Of a DNA stretch of 64,000 nt, positions 1 through 9,630 are shown piece by piece. A program made the translations under genes and the position numbers. Origin of the DNA: Robbsia betulipollinis (GTDB lineage Bacteria; Pseudomonadota; Gammaproteobacteria; Burkholderiales; Burkholderiaceae); NCBI RefSeq assembly GCF_026624755.1, contig NZ_JAPMXC010000010.1, positions 622-64,621 of the forward strand, read 5' to 3'. Position 1 is the stretch's first letter. The number at the start of each line of letters is the position of its first letter. A model generated the notes under the pieces. That model was given only the letters and a program-made list of their open reading frames with translations, was not told where the DNA came from and did no database searches.

Positions 1-1313
1 GCCCAGTGACGTCGACGCGCGCCCCGCGATGAAATCGCCGACCTTCTGCGCCGGCGCCCGGTAATCCCCGCCGCCCAGTTCGAACGCCCGTTCTTCCCAA
101 CGCCGCTGGAACGCGATGCCGGCGAGCGGGCCGCCGGGAAAGTCCTCCGGCGTGATGCCCACCACGATGCCCGCGTTCGCATTGCGCTCGTTGCGCGAAT
201 ACTGGCTCATCCCGTTCGTCACGACCCGGCCCGGTTCCGATGCCGCCGCCACCACCGTACCGCCCGGACACATGCAGAAGCTGTAGACCGCGCGGCCGTT
301 GCTGCAATGATGGACCACCTTGTAATCGGCCGCGCCCAGCTGCTTGTGTCCGGCGAACGTGCCGAACTGGCTGCGGTCGATCAGCCCCTGCGGGTGCTCG
401 ATCCGGAAACCCAGCGAAAACGGCTTCGCCTCCATGAACACGCCCCGCGCGTGCAGCATCTCGAAGGTATCGCGCGCGCTGTGTCCGACGGCGAGCACTA
501 CGTGGTCGCAGGGCAGCGTCTCGCCATCGGACAACGCCAGCGCCTGCACCCTGCCATCCTCGATCAGGATGTCGTCGACCCGCGTCTCGAAGCGCACCTC
601 GCCGCCCAGCTGGTGGATGGTCGCGTCGCGCGCATTTTCTCGACCATGCCGACCAGGCGGAAGGTGCCGATATGCGGGCGGCTCAGGTAGAGGATATCGT
701 CGGGCGCCCCGGCCAGCACGAACTCCTCCAGCACCTTGCGGCCGTAGTGCTTCGGATCCTTGATCTGGCTGTACAGCTTGCCGTCCGAGAACGTCCCTGC
801 GCCGCCCTCGCCGAACTGCACGTTCGACTCCGGATGCAGCACGTTCTTGCGCCACAGACCCCAGGTGTCCTTGGTCCGCTCGCGCACCGCCTTGCCGCGC
901 TCCAGGATGATCGGCCGGAATCCCATCTGCGCGAGGATCAGGCCGGCGAACAGGCCGCACGGCCCCATGCCGATCACGACCGGGCGCGGAGGCCGGGCGA
1001 CGGGGGCACTGCCGTGCGGGGGCAGCGGCGACGCCTGCGTCACGAATTGGTAGGCCATGTCCGGCGTGACCGACAAATGCGGCTGCCCGGCCAGGCGCGT
1101 GCGCGCCGCGGCCTCGTGCTTCACGTCGACGTCGACGATATAGGTCAGCTTGATGTCCGAGCGTTTGCGCGCATCGTGCGCGCGGCGAAACACCGTGTAG
1201 CGGAGAAGATCGGCGGGGGGCACGTGGATGTGCGCGAGACGGTCGTGAATCGCCGCTTCGAGCGCCGCGTCGGGGTGGTCGAGCGGCAGCTTGATTTCGC
1301 TTATACGGAGCAT
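1..1313 (-). pseudogene. FAD-dependent dehydrogenase (COG2509-like), frameshifted and cut by the window edge
   Basis: The leftward reading frame starts MLRISEIKLPLDHP, typical of the large FAD-dependent oxidoreductases whose N-terminus precedes a Rossmann motif (here VIGMGPCGLFAGLILAQMG). A second conserved block (ESNVQFGEGGAGTFSDGKL) follows. The frame is open to a GCGAC tandem duplication (plus-strand gtcgcgtcgc, 620-629) that shifts it. If one 5-bp copy is removed the frame continues (ATIHQLGGEVRFETRV) and stays open to base 1. Its later part contains CMCPGGTVVAAASEPG, also typical of the family. The 3' end lies outside the window. An in-frame ATG at 1347-1349 would add 12 residues, but the MLRI start matches the family better. 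The substrate is unknown. The lesion may be real or an assembly error. Confidence 0.75.
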
Positions 1314-1562
1314 GGGAACCTGGTGGCGGTGGGCCGTCATATCGGCCAATGCGCGATTTTATCGCGTCGGCGGTGCGCGCGGGAGGAATGCCGCCGCAGG
1401 AACGGACCGACGTGGCGCGGCGCGCGAGGCTTTCGGCGGGCTTGGAAGCGCCTTTCACGTACAAACGGAGAGGTCTTTAACATCTTTTCCCTAGGCAGCG
1501 GCGGCGCGAGCGGATAAAAGAAAGCAGGCGGAATAACGAGAAACCCTCACGAGACGCACGAC

Positions 1563-3341
1563 ATGAAGCCGAATCGCACCAGACCGGAACGCCTGCTGAT
1601 GGCGTCGTCATTGATCGTTGGAATGCTCGCCATGGCGGGATGCGGCAAGCAGGGCGACGCGCCGGCGGGCGGCGCATCGGGCCCGCAGCCGGTTTCCGGC
1701 GTTTCTGCCGCTCCTGCGGCTCCCGCTGCGTACGTACCGCCCACCGCTGATCGGCTCTACCAGATGGTGGCGCCCATCGCGCTGTTTCCGGACAAGCTGA
1801 TTGCCCAGGTGCTGGCCGGCGCCACCTACCCCGGCCAGATCACCGACGCCGACGCATGGCTGGTGCGCAACCCGTCGCTGCAGGGCGACGCCTTGCAACA
1901 GGCCGCCAACGCGCAGCCCTGGGACGTCGGCGTCAAATCGCTGACCGCGTTCCCGGCCGTGCTCGATCAGATGACGAAAAACCTTGCCTGGACGACGGTG
2001 CTGGGCGAGGCCTACGTCAACGACCCGGCGGACGTGATGAACGCGATCCAGGTGATGCGGCAACGCGCGCGGCAGTCCGGCAATCTCAAGACGTCGGCCC
2101 GGCTGCGCGTCGACGTCGCGCAACGTGCGGTGCCCGCCGCCGGTGCCGGCGCATGGCGCGTCCCGCCGCCGCCGGAGACGATCGAGATCGTGCCCGCGCA
2201 GCCGGACGTGGTCTACGTGCCTGCCTATGACCCGGCGGTAGCGTATGGCGAACCCGTCGCGCGCTATCCCGGCTACGTCTACCGGGAGCCGCGCCACGAC
2301 ACCGGCGAATGGGTCAGCGCCGGCGTGCTGACCTTCGGCGCGGGGGTCGCGATAGGGGCGGCGCTTCAGCATCGTGACGGGTGGGGGTGGCATGCATGGG
2401 GAATGAACTGGGGCGGTCCGGCGTCCGGCGGTCCGGCGCCTGGCGGTTTCCCGGGGCCGAACGGTGGTCCCGGTGGTCCCGGTGGTCCTGGTGGGCGGGG
2501 CGGCTCACCCGACTGGCGTCCGCCGGCGGTCGTCTATCACAACACGACGTATGTCTCGCGTTCGAGCACGGTCGTCCATCAGATCGTCAACCAGTACGGT
2601 CCTGTCACTCCCGGCAACAACGGCAATCGCGGCCGTGGCGACGCGGCACAGGCACCTGCTGCCGGCGCCGCGCCGACGTCGCCCGGCAACCCCGGCAACC
2701 CCGGCAACCCCGGCGGGCGGCCCGCCGGTGCCGCCGGCCCGGGCGCGACGGCCAATCCGATGGCCGGCCAGAGGGCCAACCCGATGGTCGGCATGACGGT
2801 CCCGCGTTTCAATGCACACGACGCGTCTGCCGGCGCGCGCGCTCCCGCCGCGGCCGGGTTCCCCGCACCGGTCAGGTCCACGCCGGGTGGCGCGACACCG
2901 GCGACGGTGCCAGGGCAGGCTGCACCGGGTCGGCCAATGCGGTCCTTGCCCACGCAACCGGCGACGCCGAGCCGCTTCGGACCCATCGCGCGCCCCGTCG
3001 TCCCGGCGCCGGTCGCCCCCAACGCCCCCGCGCATCCGGTCATGCCCGGGCGGCCGGCCGGGCCGGTACAGCCCGCCGCGCCGGCCCGGCCGCATACGCA
3101 GCCGGCGCCGCCCCATGCGCCGGAGCGCAATGTCGCCGATGCTCATGCCCCGCTGGCGCATCCTCCCACGCATGCGGCCGCGCCGGAGCGTGCAGCCCCA
3201 CCAGCGCACGTCGCCGCACCCGCGCATGCGGCGGCCCACGAGGCCGCACACGTCACCCCGCCTCCGGCGGCAAGGGAAGTCCCGCATCCCCACGAGGAAG
3301 CCCATCCGCCACATCGGAAAGACGAGCCCCATCCCGGCTGA
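1563..3341 (+). CDS. DUF3300 family lipoprotein with long Pro/Ala/Gly-rich tail
   Basis: 592 residues. The N-terminus has a basic stretch, a hydrophobic segment and a lipobox (LAMAGC), so it is probably a lipoprotein. Residues about 60-260 match the DUF3300 pattern: APIALFPDKLIAQVLAGATYPGQ, DAWLVRNP, PWDVGVKSLTAFP and an IVPAQPDVVYVPAYDP stretch. The remaining half is low-complexity Gly-rich then Pro/Ala/His-rich sequence, probably disordered and cell-wall or periplasm exposed. The function of DUF3300 proteins is not established. It stands alone, divergent from the FAD dehydrogenase across about 250 bp and convergent with the DNA glycosylase. Confidence 0.85.
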   Translation: MKPNRTRPERLLMASSLIVGMLAMAGCGKQGDAPAGGASGPQPVSGVSAAPAAPAAYVPPTADRLYQMVAPIALFPDKLIAQVLAGATYPGQITDADAWLVRNPSLQGDALQQAANAQPWDVGVKSLTAFPAVLDQMTKNLAWTTVLGEAYVNDPADVMNAIQVMRQRARQSGNLKTSARLRVDVAQRAVPAAGAGAWRVPPPPETIEIVPAQPDVVYVPAYDPAVAYGEPVARYPGYVYREPRHDTGEWVSAGVLTFGAGVAIGAALQHRDGWGWHAWGMNWGGPASGGPAPGGFPGPNGGPGGPGGPGGRGGSPDWRPPAVVYHNTTYVSRSSTVVHQIVNQYGPVTPGNNGNRGRGDAAQAPAAGAAPTSPGNPGNPGNPGGRPAGAAGPGATANPMAGQRANPMVGMTVPRFNAHDASAGARAPAAAGFPAPVRSTPGGATPATVPGQAAPGRPMRSLPTQPATPSRFGPIARPVVPAPVAPNAPAHPVMPGRPAGPVQPAAPARPHTQPAPPHAPERNVADAHAPLAHPPTHAAAPERAAPPAHVAAPAHAAAHEAAHVTPPPAAREVPHPHEEAHPPHRKDEPHPG

Positions 3342-3432
3342 GCGGGCCGGTCGCCGCGGTATCGGGCAACATGGCGTCACTGCATGGCCCGGCGCCCCCT
3401 GCAACGCAGGCTCCGCAGCGCCACGGCGCCAC

Positions 3433-4047
3433 TTACCGGAAGGGTCGGCTCAGGAACCGCGAGCCGGCCAGCCCGAAGCGCCAGGGCACGTCCGCGGCGC
3501 GCGTGATGCCGATGCGCGGGCCCACCAGCACCAGGGCCTCGGGCATGTCGGTCCCGGCAGCCGTCACCGCAAAGGGCGGCGCATCGAGCGCCAGACCGTT
3601 CAACGCATGCGTGATGCCCAATGCCTGCCCCAGCCGCCCCGGGCCCGAACACAGCAGACGTGGGTCGTCCATTCCGCGCCGCGCCGCCATCCGTTCCAGG
3701 CCCGCGAGTGGTTCCAGCGCGCGGATCAGCACCCCAGCCCCGTGTTCCGCCTCGCGGCACACGAAATTCAGACACCAATGGATGCCGTAGGAGCGGTACA
3801 CGTAAGCATGCCCGGGCGGCCCGAACATCGCGGCATTGCGCGGGGTCGGCCCCGAGAAGCTGTGCGACGCGGGGTCCTCGCGATCGTAGGCTTCGGTTTC
3901 GACGATCCGTCCGCCCACGCCGTCGACGTAAAGCGTCGCGCCGATCAACGCGCGTGCCACCACGTCCGCGGCCGCCGAGAAATCGACGTGCCGCGCGACA
4001 GTGCGCGGTGTGTCCTGAGTCGTGCCTGAATTCATCGCGTCCTTCAT
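3433..4047 (-). CDS. mpg: DNA-3-methyladenine glycosylase (AAG/MPG family)
   Basis: 204 residues, the normal size for bacterial AAG-type enzymes that excise alkylated purines in base excision repair. The catalytic region [18 protein letters not shown] is present, with the water-activating Glu at about residue 52. It is followed by the conserved [18 protein letters not shown] and [11 protein letters not shown] blocks, and later by [13 protein letters not shown] start 12 bases further in (MNSGTT, 4035) has a better ribosome-binding site (AAGGA) and is a real alternative. It converges on the DUF3300 gene and is divergent from the C39-like gene. Confidence 0.93.
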   Translation of the reverse strand: MKDAMNSGTTQDTPRTVARHVDFSAAADVVARALIGATLYVDGVGGRIVETEAYDREDPASHSFSGPTPRNAAMFGPPGHAYVYRSYGIHWCLNFVCREAEHGAGVLIRALEPLAGLERMAARRGMDDPRLLCSGPGRLGQALGITHALNGLALDAPPFAVTAAGTDMPEALVLVGPRIGITRAADVPWRFGLAGSRFLSRPFR

Positions 4048-4168
4048 CGTTCATAGGGAAACGTCCCGATGAGTTTAGGCGATCCGAACGTTATCATCAG
4101 AGACCCGTGCCCCATTGGCACAAACAATTTCCCACAGGCGGCTCCCGGGCCGACAGAAAAAAGTCGCT

Positions 4169-4774
4169 ATGCAGAAACAGGTGCCGTACGTCAGTCAGTG
4201 GGCCGACCCCGCCTTCAATGAACGCATTGCTGCCGGCATGGACCCCTGCGAGGATCCCTCCTGGACGAACACCGGATTCACCGACCCCGACGACTACCGC
4301 TTCTGGGCGCGTCGCATCTGCGGCCTCGCATGTTTCCAGGCGATTCTCGGCTACTACGGGATCCCCGCGCTTTCGAACAAAGCGCTGCTCGCGCGTGCGC
4401 TCGAAGAGAATGCCTATCGCCTGCGCGAGGACGGCGGCGTCGACGGCCTGATCTACGACCCCTTTCTCGCGTTCGTCACGAAGGATTTTCCGCTCAAGGG
4501 GCAAGTGCTGCGGCACTGCGACGTTCAGCAGATCGAGAGCGTCCTGCCCGAGGATGGTTTCCTGATCTGGTCGGTCAGCACCGAGATACGGCGCCCCGAG
4601 AAAAAGAACATCCGCGACGCCGGGCATCTCATCCTCATCCATGCCGCCGACCGCAACGGCTGCCGCTTCCACAACCCCTCCGGCGTGGCTCCCGAGCAGG
4701 CGGACGTCGCCATGTCCTACGACGTGCTGGAGCGGTTTTCCAGCAAGCGCGGCATGGTGATCGAACGCCGCTAA
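4169..4774 (+). CDS. C39-like (papain-fold) cysteine peptidase family protein
   Basis: 201 residues from the ATG at 4169; a TTG 54 bases upstream keeps the frame open but has no support. The pattern WARRICGLACFQAIL carries the CGxxC arrangement of C39-like domains, with Cys51 the probable nucleophile. A later DAGHLILIHAAD (His153) followed by FHNPSG (Asn169) fits the His and Asn/Asp of the papain-like fold. No signal peptide and no bacteriocin transporter is attached, so the protein is probably cytoplasmic; its substrate is unknown. Its stop codon overlaps the stop of the truncated GNAT gene on the other strand. No clear ribosome-binding site is visible. Confidence 0.7.
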   Translation: MQKQVPYVSQWADPAFNERIAAGMDPCEDPSWTNTGFTDPDDYRFWARRICGLACFQAILGYYGIPALSNKALLARALEENAYRLREDGGVDGLIYDPFLAFVTKDFPLKGQVLRHCDVQQIESVLPEDGFLIWSVSTEIRRPEKKNIRDAGHLILIHAADRNGCRFHNPSGVAPEQADVAMSYDVLERFSSKRGMVIERR

Positions 4775-5097
4775 CCCCGACGCCGGGCCCGGCGATGCAC
4801 CAGCATTTTCGCGACATCGGCCCGATGGGGCTGGTTGTCGGGTTGCGCGAGCACCAGTTGCACGGTCCCGACGATGTCGCCCTCGCTGTCTTCCGCGATC
4901 AGCAGCGCCCGTTCGCCCCGCGCGACGCTCGCCGCGACGCCGCGCCAGAACGCCTCGGCTTTGTCCCGCGCCAGCGGCAGCATGAAGCCGACTGACGCGC
5001 CGCCCTCGACGCAGTCGATCAACACGTCGACGAGTGCCGGCACATCGCGTTCGGCTTCGCTGGCGGTAAGACGTCGCACGTTCGCGCTTGCCATCAT
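4771..5097 (-). pseudogene. GNAT N-acetyltransferase, C-terminally truncated
   Basis: The start at 5097 is set by AAAGGA about eight bases upstream of ATGATG. The product MMASANVRRLTASEAERD resembles the N-terminus of GNAT acetyltransferases. It proceeds through RALLIAEDSEGDIVGTVQL (beta-4) to VAKMLVHRRARRRG and then stops. The acetyl-CoA pyrophosphate loop normally reads R/Q-x-x-G-x-G/A, so the frame ends inside motif A and roughly the last third of the domain is missing. The TAG stop lies on the last bases of the C39-like gene, suggesting that a rearrangement joined the two. The truncated protein is unlikely to be active. Confidence 0.7.
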
Positions 5098-5139
5098 GTC
5101 GTTTTCCTTTGTATGTGTCGCGTCAGTGTAAGGAAAAAA

Positions 5140-5841
5140 ATGTCGGAAATGTCGATTGAGGGCGGGCATGAGGAAGTCAATGGAACCGGCGAGGACGCAA
5201 CCGGATCGACGAAAAAATCGCCGATGACCGATGCGCTAGCGGATCCCGCCGCCCGTTCGCGCAGGGCGCGCCGGCTGACGGCGCCGCACATGACGCGTCT
5301 GACCGGCTATGCGGAAGCGCTCGCGCGGCGCACACAACGCGCGGTGCCGTACTTCGATCCGCTCGACGGCGGCTGCAACGCGCGCGTAATGATCCTGCTG
5401 CAGTCGCCCGCGCGATTCGACGGCCGGCCCCGTTTCGTCTCGCGGGACAACCCGGTGCCGGCGCAGCGCAATCTCAAGCGCTTTCTGGAAGCGGCGGAAT
5501 TGGCGCGGCAATCGACGGTGCTGTGGAATGTGGTCCCCTGGCTGGCCGCGCCGTCGGACGGATCCTCACCCGGCCTGCGTTCCGCCGAGCTGGCGCGGGG
5601 GATCGCGGAGCTGCCGTCCCTGCTGGCGTTGTTCGACCAGCTGCGGGTCGTCGTGCTCGCCGGGCGGATCGCGCAGCGCGGCGCGTCCGTCGTCCGCGCC
5701 GCGCTGCCCGGCTGCGCGATCCTGAACATGAGCCATCCCAGCCCGCTGGCGGTGTGCGCGAGCCCCGCTGTCGCGCTCGGGATCGTCGGTACGCTGGAGG
5801 AGGCGAAGCGGTTGTCGCGGGAGCGTTGCGTCGGCGCGTGA
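5140..5841 (+). CDS. uracil-DNA glycosylase-superfamily protein
   Basis: 233 residues. The start at 5140 follows GTAAGGA at good spacing. The first 45 residues are polar and non-conserved. The domain then shows PYFDPLDGGCNARVMILLQSPA, where a UDG motif A would lie, then a LWNVVPW block. A C-terminal NMSHPSPLA resembles the HPSPL motif II of UDG-fold enzymes. Many such betaproteobacterial proteins are annotated uracil-DNA glycosylase, but activity is unproven and motif A is not canonical. It is divergent from the truncated GNAT gene and convergent with the SGNH hydrolase. Confidence 0.65.
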   Translation: MSEMSIEGGHEEVNGTGEDATGSTKKSPMTDALADPAARSRRARRLTAPHMTRLTGYAEALARRTQRAVPYFDPLDGGCNARVMILLQSPARFDGRPRFVSRDNPVPAQRNLKRFLEAAELARQSTVLWNVVPWLAAPSDGSSPGLRSAELARGIAELPSLLALFDQLRVVVLAGRIAQRGASVVRAALPGCAILNMSHPSPLAVCASPAVALGIVGTLEEAKRLSRERCVGA

Positions 5842-5872
5842 ATCGCACGACGCTCCCTGGTTCCTCTCGCCC

Positions 5873-7165
5873 TTAAAAAAGCGACAGGGGAACGGTTGCC
5901 GCCATCACCCCATAGCCACTGGCATTGGGATGAATATCGTCTCCCGAATCGTAGGCGGGCAGCAGATAGCTCGTGTTCGACGGGTCGGCCAACGCCGTCG
6001 CGAAGTCGATCGTGCCGTCGCTTGCCGGCGGCTGGACGGTCGTGCCGTTGACCGACGATGGCTGCGTGGACGTTTGCCACGTATTGAGCAAAAAGCGCTG
6101 CGCTTCCTCGCCGCTTCCCTGCGCGAAGCGCGTACCGAAACCGCTCGGATTCTGCGCCCCGCAAAATGTTGACGGTGCCGTGATCCCTTCGATTATCCTG
6201 AGTCCGGCCGTGTGCGCCTGCGCGATCAGATTTTGTTTCCCGTCGATCAGGCTGGCCGCCGTGATGCAGTCCGTACGCAGATCGTTCGCGCCGAGGTAGT
6301 CGATGACGCTCGTGACCCCGGGCAGGGCCGCCACATCCCGTACGAACCGATTCACCCCGGCCGTCGCGCCCGTCCCCAGCACCGTGGTGCCATAAATACC
6401 CACGTTCGCCACGGCAATGTCATCGTGGCCGGCCGCGTGCAGCGCTGCCGCAAGCTGTTCGGGATAGGTCATGTGTTGATCCCGCCCGGATTGATAGCCA
6501 TCCGTCGTCGAACTGCCGAACGCCGCGATCGTCTCCTTGTAGTCGCCGAGGACATCCACGCGATCCAGGAGAAACGTGTTGAATGTCGTGTACTTGAAGG
6601 CAGTGCCGGCCACGTCCTGCGTTTGATCGCCGGCGCCCGCCGCCGTCACGTAATTCGTCACCACGTTGACGCCCTGCGCGTGGGCGGTGAGACTCGCCCA
6701 GGAGCCCGAGACGTACTCGGTCACGCTCAGAATGTCGCCGTAGGCGAAGGTCAGGTTCACGTTGTCCGACGTCGCGAAGCCTCCCGCAGCGATCGTGACG
6801 GAGGCCGCGCCGCCGAAGGTCACGCCCGTGTCGCCGGTGACGCCGGCACCGGTGGTCTGCCTGCCGATATGCACGGCACCGATCGTGATGGGGGCCGTTC
6901 CGAAAAAATTGGAAAAGTGCAGACGGACGACGCCACGGCTCCCCACCGTAGGCTTCACGATTTCGCGAATGGTCAATTCGGATTGCGCGCCCCCGGTCGC
7001 TTCGCTGGGCGCATCGGCCCATGCGGCAACCCATTGCGACGCAGCGCTCGTGACGGGCGTGCTGCTTGCCGTGGTTCGCGTCCCACTGCCCCCGCCGCTC
7101 CCGCCACATCCAAAAAGTAGGGCGCACACCGGTAAAAATCCGAGAATGCCGACGCTGGATTTCAT
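5873..7165 (-). CDS. SGNH/GDSL-type hydrolase lipoprotein
   Basis: 430 residues from the ATG at 7165. That start gives a clean lipoprotein signal (MKSSVGILGFLPVCALLFGC) followed by a Gly/Ser linker; an upstream ATG at 7237 would bury it. The SGNH blocks are visible: block I ETIAAFGSSTTDGYQSG, block II around ANVGIYGTTVLG, block III DYLGANDL and block V GDDIHPNASGYG (Asp-x-x-His). Block I reads GSS rather than GDS, keeping the catalytic Ser but not the Asp. An N-terminal beta-rich domain of about 180 residues precedes the catalytic part, as in related secreted esterases. It probably acts outside the cytoplasm on an acyl or acetyl ester of unknown identity. Confidence 0.8.
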   Translation of the reverse strand: MKSSVGILGFLPVCALLFGCGGSGGGSGTRTTASSTPVTSAASQWVAAWADAPSEATGGAQSELTIREIVKPTVGSRGVVRLHFSNFFGTAPITIGAVHIGRQTTGAGVTGDTGVTFGGAASVTIAAGGFATSDNVNLTFAYGDILSVTEYVSGSWASLTAHAQGVNVVTNYVTAAGAGDQTQDVAGTAFKYTTFNTFLLDRVDVLGDYKETIAAFGSSTTDGYQSGRDQHMTYPEQLAAALHAAGHDDIAVANVGIYGTTVLGTGATAGVNRFVRDVAALPGVTSVIDYLGANDLRTDCITAASLIDGKQNLIAQAHTAGLRIIEGITAPSTFCGAQNPSGFGTRFAQGSGEEAQRFLLNTWQTSTQPSSVNGTTVQPPASDGTIDFATALADPSNTSYLLPAYDSGDDIHPNASGYGVMAATVPLSLF

Positions 7166-7273
7166 GATTGAAAGGTTTTTATGATGGAGGAGTCGTTCGG
7201 GTACCGCGACGTTTTGCACAAAGGCCATGTCGATCATAAGCCAAACGATAATGACGCATCGCCTTGCGCACCG

Positions 7274-8407
7274 TCAGTCGATCGTCACGATGCCTTCGTG
7301 CGAAAGAAGCGAGACAGACGTGCCGAAAGCGGCGCAGCGCGCGCCGATGCGCGCGAGAATGGCGTCGGCCTGACTGGGCGAGGCGAGCGTCGGCAGGCCG
7401 CGATCCCCGGCTTCGACGCTACCGTCGCATGCCACTTCGTTGAGCACGACGGGAATGAGCCGCACGTGCTCGCACCATCGGTTTTTGAAAGCGCACAATG
7501 CCATCACGCCTTCCCATGTTCCCTCCTCGTAGGCGCCCACCGGTTTGGCCACCTGAAACATGAAATTGCCCAACCCGAAAAACAGGGGTGCCGCGCGGTA
7601 GATCTCGATGCCCTGTAATACCGGAACGCCGTGACCGGCAAAAACCGCGGCACCCGCATCGATGCATTGGTGTGCGAAGTCACGCTGCCAATCCGGAACC
7701 GCCTCGTGGCCAGGCCCTCGATCGTGATTATGGTGACAGGCGATCACGACATCCGCCCGCTTCGCGGCCGCGCGAATGGCGCACAGGATCCGTTGCCGAT
7801 CTTCCTCGTGGGGGCGGCCATCGGCGTGCCGCCGCAGTTCGTTGACGCCGATATGGTCCGGGCCTGCCGCGGCACCCGGTCTGAGCATGCCGGTCGCGAA
7901 GGCAACGACGGCCGTCTGCCTGCCCGATGTCGCAACGTAGGCCGGCGCGGCGGCCACGCTCAGTTTCTCGCCGGTCCCCGCCGTGGGGATGCCGGCACGA
8001 CGCAGCGCTTCCAGGGTATTGCGAATGCCGTCGCTGCCCAGGTCGAACGCATGGTTGTTGGCCGTGCCGAGCAGATTGACGTGCAGGGCGGACAACGTGC
8101 GTAGCGCCGACGCCTTGGCGGCGTGCAGTGTCAGCAATGCGCGCGTCGGTGTTCCGGGGCGAGGGCCGTCGACGACGGACTCCAGATTGGCGAACACCAC
8201 GTCGGCGTCGGCGAGTCGTGCCTGCAGCGCCGGGCGACCGGGCCATGTCACCTCATCGACTGCGCGCCTGATGACAATTTGCCCGAGCAGGGCGATGTGC
8301 GTCGTACCGTTTTCCTGAGCGGACGAACAGGCTTGCAACGATGCGCATAGGGGCGTCGATCCCACACCCCAGGCCATCGCATCGACGAGAAACCGGCGCC
8401 GGTTCAT
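7274..8407 (-). CDS. CapA family protein (poly-gamma-glutamate / capsule-type metallophosphatase fold)
   Basis: 377 residues from the ATG at 8407. The N-terminus MNRRRFLVDAMAWGVGSTP is twin-arginine-like and ends in a possible lipobox (LQAC), so it is probably exported. CapA-family blocks are seen: VVFANLESVV, LGTANNHAFDLGSDGIRNTL, ACHHNHDRGPGHEAVPDWQ, VFAGHGVPVLQGIEIY and PLFFGLGNFMFQ. The first metal-binding block reads LLGQIVIRR where CapA proteins usually have GDxMLGR. It lies 20 bases downstream of an MFS gene in the same direction, so the two are probably co-transcribed. No poly-gamma-glutamate synthase genes are nearby, so the role is open. Confidence 0.8.
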   Translation of the reverse strand: MNRRRFLVDAMAWGVGSTPLCASLQACSSAQENGTTHIALLGQIVIRRAVDEVTWPGRPALQARLADADVVFANLESVVDGPRPGTPTRALLTLHAAKASALRTLSALHVNLLGTANNHAFDLGSDGIRNTLEALRRAGIPTAGTGEKLSVAAAPAYVATSGRQTAVVAFATGMLRPGAAAGPDHIGVNELRRHADGRPHEEDRQRILCAIRAAAKRADVVIACHHNHDRGPGHEAVPDWQRDFAHQCIDAGAAVFAGHGVPVLQGIEIYRAAPLFFGLGNFMFQVAKPVGAYEEGTWEGVMALCAFKNRWCEHVRLIPVVLNEVACDGSVEAGDRGLPTLASPSQADAILARIGARCAAFGTSVSLLSHEGIVTID

Positions 8408-8427
8408 GCGTCTGGCAGGCAACCGGA

Positions 8428-9630
8428 TCACAGGCCGCAATCCGACCCGGCCCGACGCGAGACGAACAGTCCCACGCCGACCACGGCGATCCCGGCGCTG
8501 GCGATCAGCATCCACTGCGTGGCGTCGCACCGTGAGCCCAGCAGGGTCTCCGCGCCGCCCGTTGCCAACATCCCCAATGAATACACGCTGTTGGACAAAC
8601 CATAGGCCGACAATGCAGACGTGTTTCCCATGGCACACGCGAGTTGCCCCACCTGGGCGGACATCGGGTAAAACATGAGCTGATAGGCGATCTGTGCCGA
8701 CAGCAGCGCCGCGAGGCTGATGCCCCATTCCTCGCTGAACGCCAGTACGACGAGCGCCCCGCTCATGAGAGCCGCGCCGATGCCCGCGGCGGCATGCTCG
8801 GACGTCCGCTGGACGAGGGCGACCACGGCAGGCGTGAGCGCGATGGCGATCAGGCTCGACACCGTGAACAGCGTACCCACATCCTGCAGTGACTGCGCCG
8901 CGCGGTGACCGTGACGCAATGGCAGCAGCGACTCGATCAGACTCCAGGAGGCCGATGCCGTGGCAATTACCAGGAGCGCGAGCGGCATTCCCCTGCGCAT
9001 GGCGGGTTTGTGCACGACGCGTTCGCGTGGGCGGGGATCCGATCGCGTGGTATCGTTCCGTCCTTTGCAGATACCGCAGAAGATCACACCGATCGACAGG
9101 AAGCACGCCATGATGAGCGGCGGCGCGGCGGCAGAAAACTGTTCCTGCGCCCATGCGCCCAGCATCGGGCCCAGCGCATATCCCGCGGCGCCCACGGCGC
9201 CCGCTCCTGCAATTGCCGCGGTGCCGCGTCCCGGATGCCGCGACGACAGGAAGGCGAATGCAGCGGACCACGTGCCGGCCGTAGCGACCCCCTGCAGCAC
9301 GCGCCCGGCGGCAAAAAGCAGCGCGTCGTCCGCGGCCGTCAGCAGCGCCAGGGCGACGCACTTGAGAATCGCCGCGGCGAACATCACCCGCCAGTAGGTC
9401 AATCGACCCCGACATAGCGAAAAAACGAGAGGGAACAGCAGGATGCCGGCGCTGTAACTCGATACCACCCATCCGGCCTGGCCGCTGTCCCGGGCGGCGG
9501 GAAAGTAGGCGGGAATCAACGGCACCCACATGCCGTAAAACAGATAGTCGATGAACATGGCGAGATAGCACGACACGAGAAAGCCCCGCCGACCCCTCCC
9601 GCTTTCCGTTTGAATAGGTATCCTGTCCAA
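8428..9630 (-). CDS. MFS transporter
   Basis: 400 residues starting at a TTG (9628-9630) preceded by a strong GAGGGGG site; no ATG is suitably placed. The first helix begins at GFLVSCYLAMFIDYLFYG. Repeated hydrophobic segments and a Gly-rich VVSSYSAGILLFPLVFSL support the 12-helix major facilitator fold. Substrate unknown. It is the first gene of a probable two-gene unit with capA (20-bp gap), suggesting export or import linked to the CapA function. Confidence 0.8.
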   Translation of the reverse strand: MDRIPIQTESGRGRRGFLVSCYLAMFIDYLFYGMWVPLIPAYFPAARDSGQAGWVVSSYSAGILLFPLVFSLCRGRLTYWRVMFAAAILKCVALALLTAADDALLFAAGRVLQGVATAGTWSAAFAFLSSRHPGRGTAAIAGAGAVGAAGYALGPMLGAWAQEQFSAAAPPLIMACFLSIGVIFCGICKGRNDTTRSDPRPRERVVHKPAMRRGMPLALLVIATASASWSLIESLLPLRHGHRAAQSLQDVGTLFTVSSLIAIALTPAVVALVQRTSEHAAAGIGAALMSGALVVLAFSEEWGISLAALLSAQIAYQLMFYPMSAQVGQLACAMGNTSALSAYGLSNSVYSLGMLATGGAETLLGSRCDATQWMLIASAGIAVVGVGLFVSRRAGSDCGL

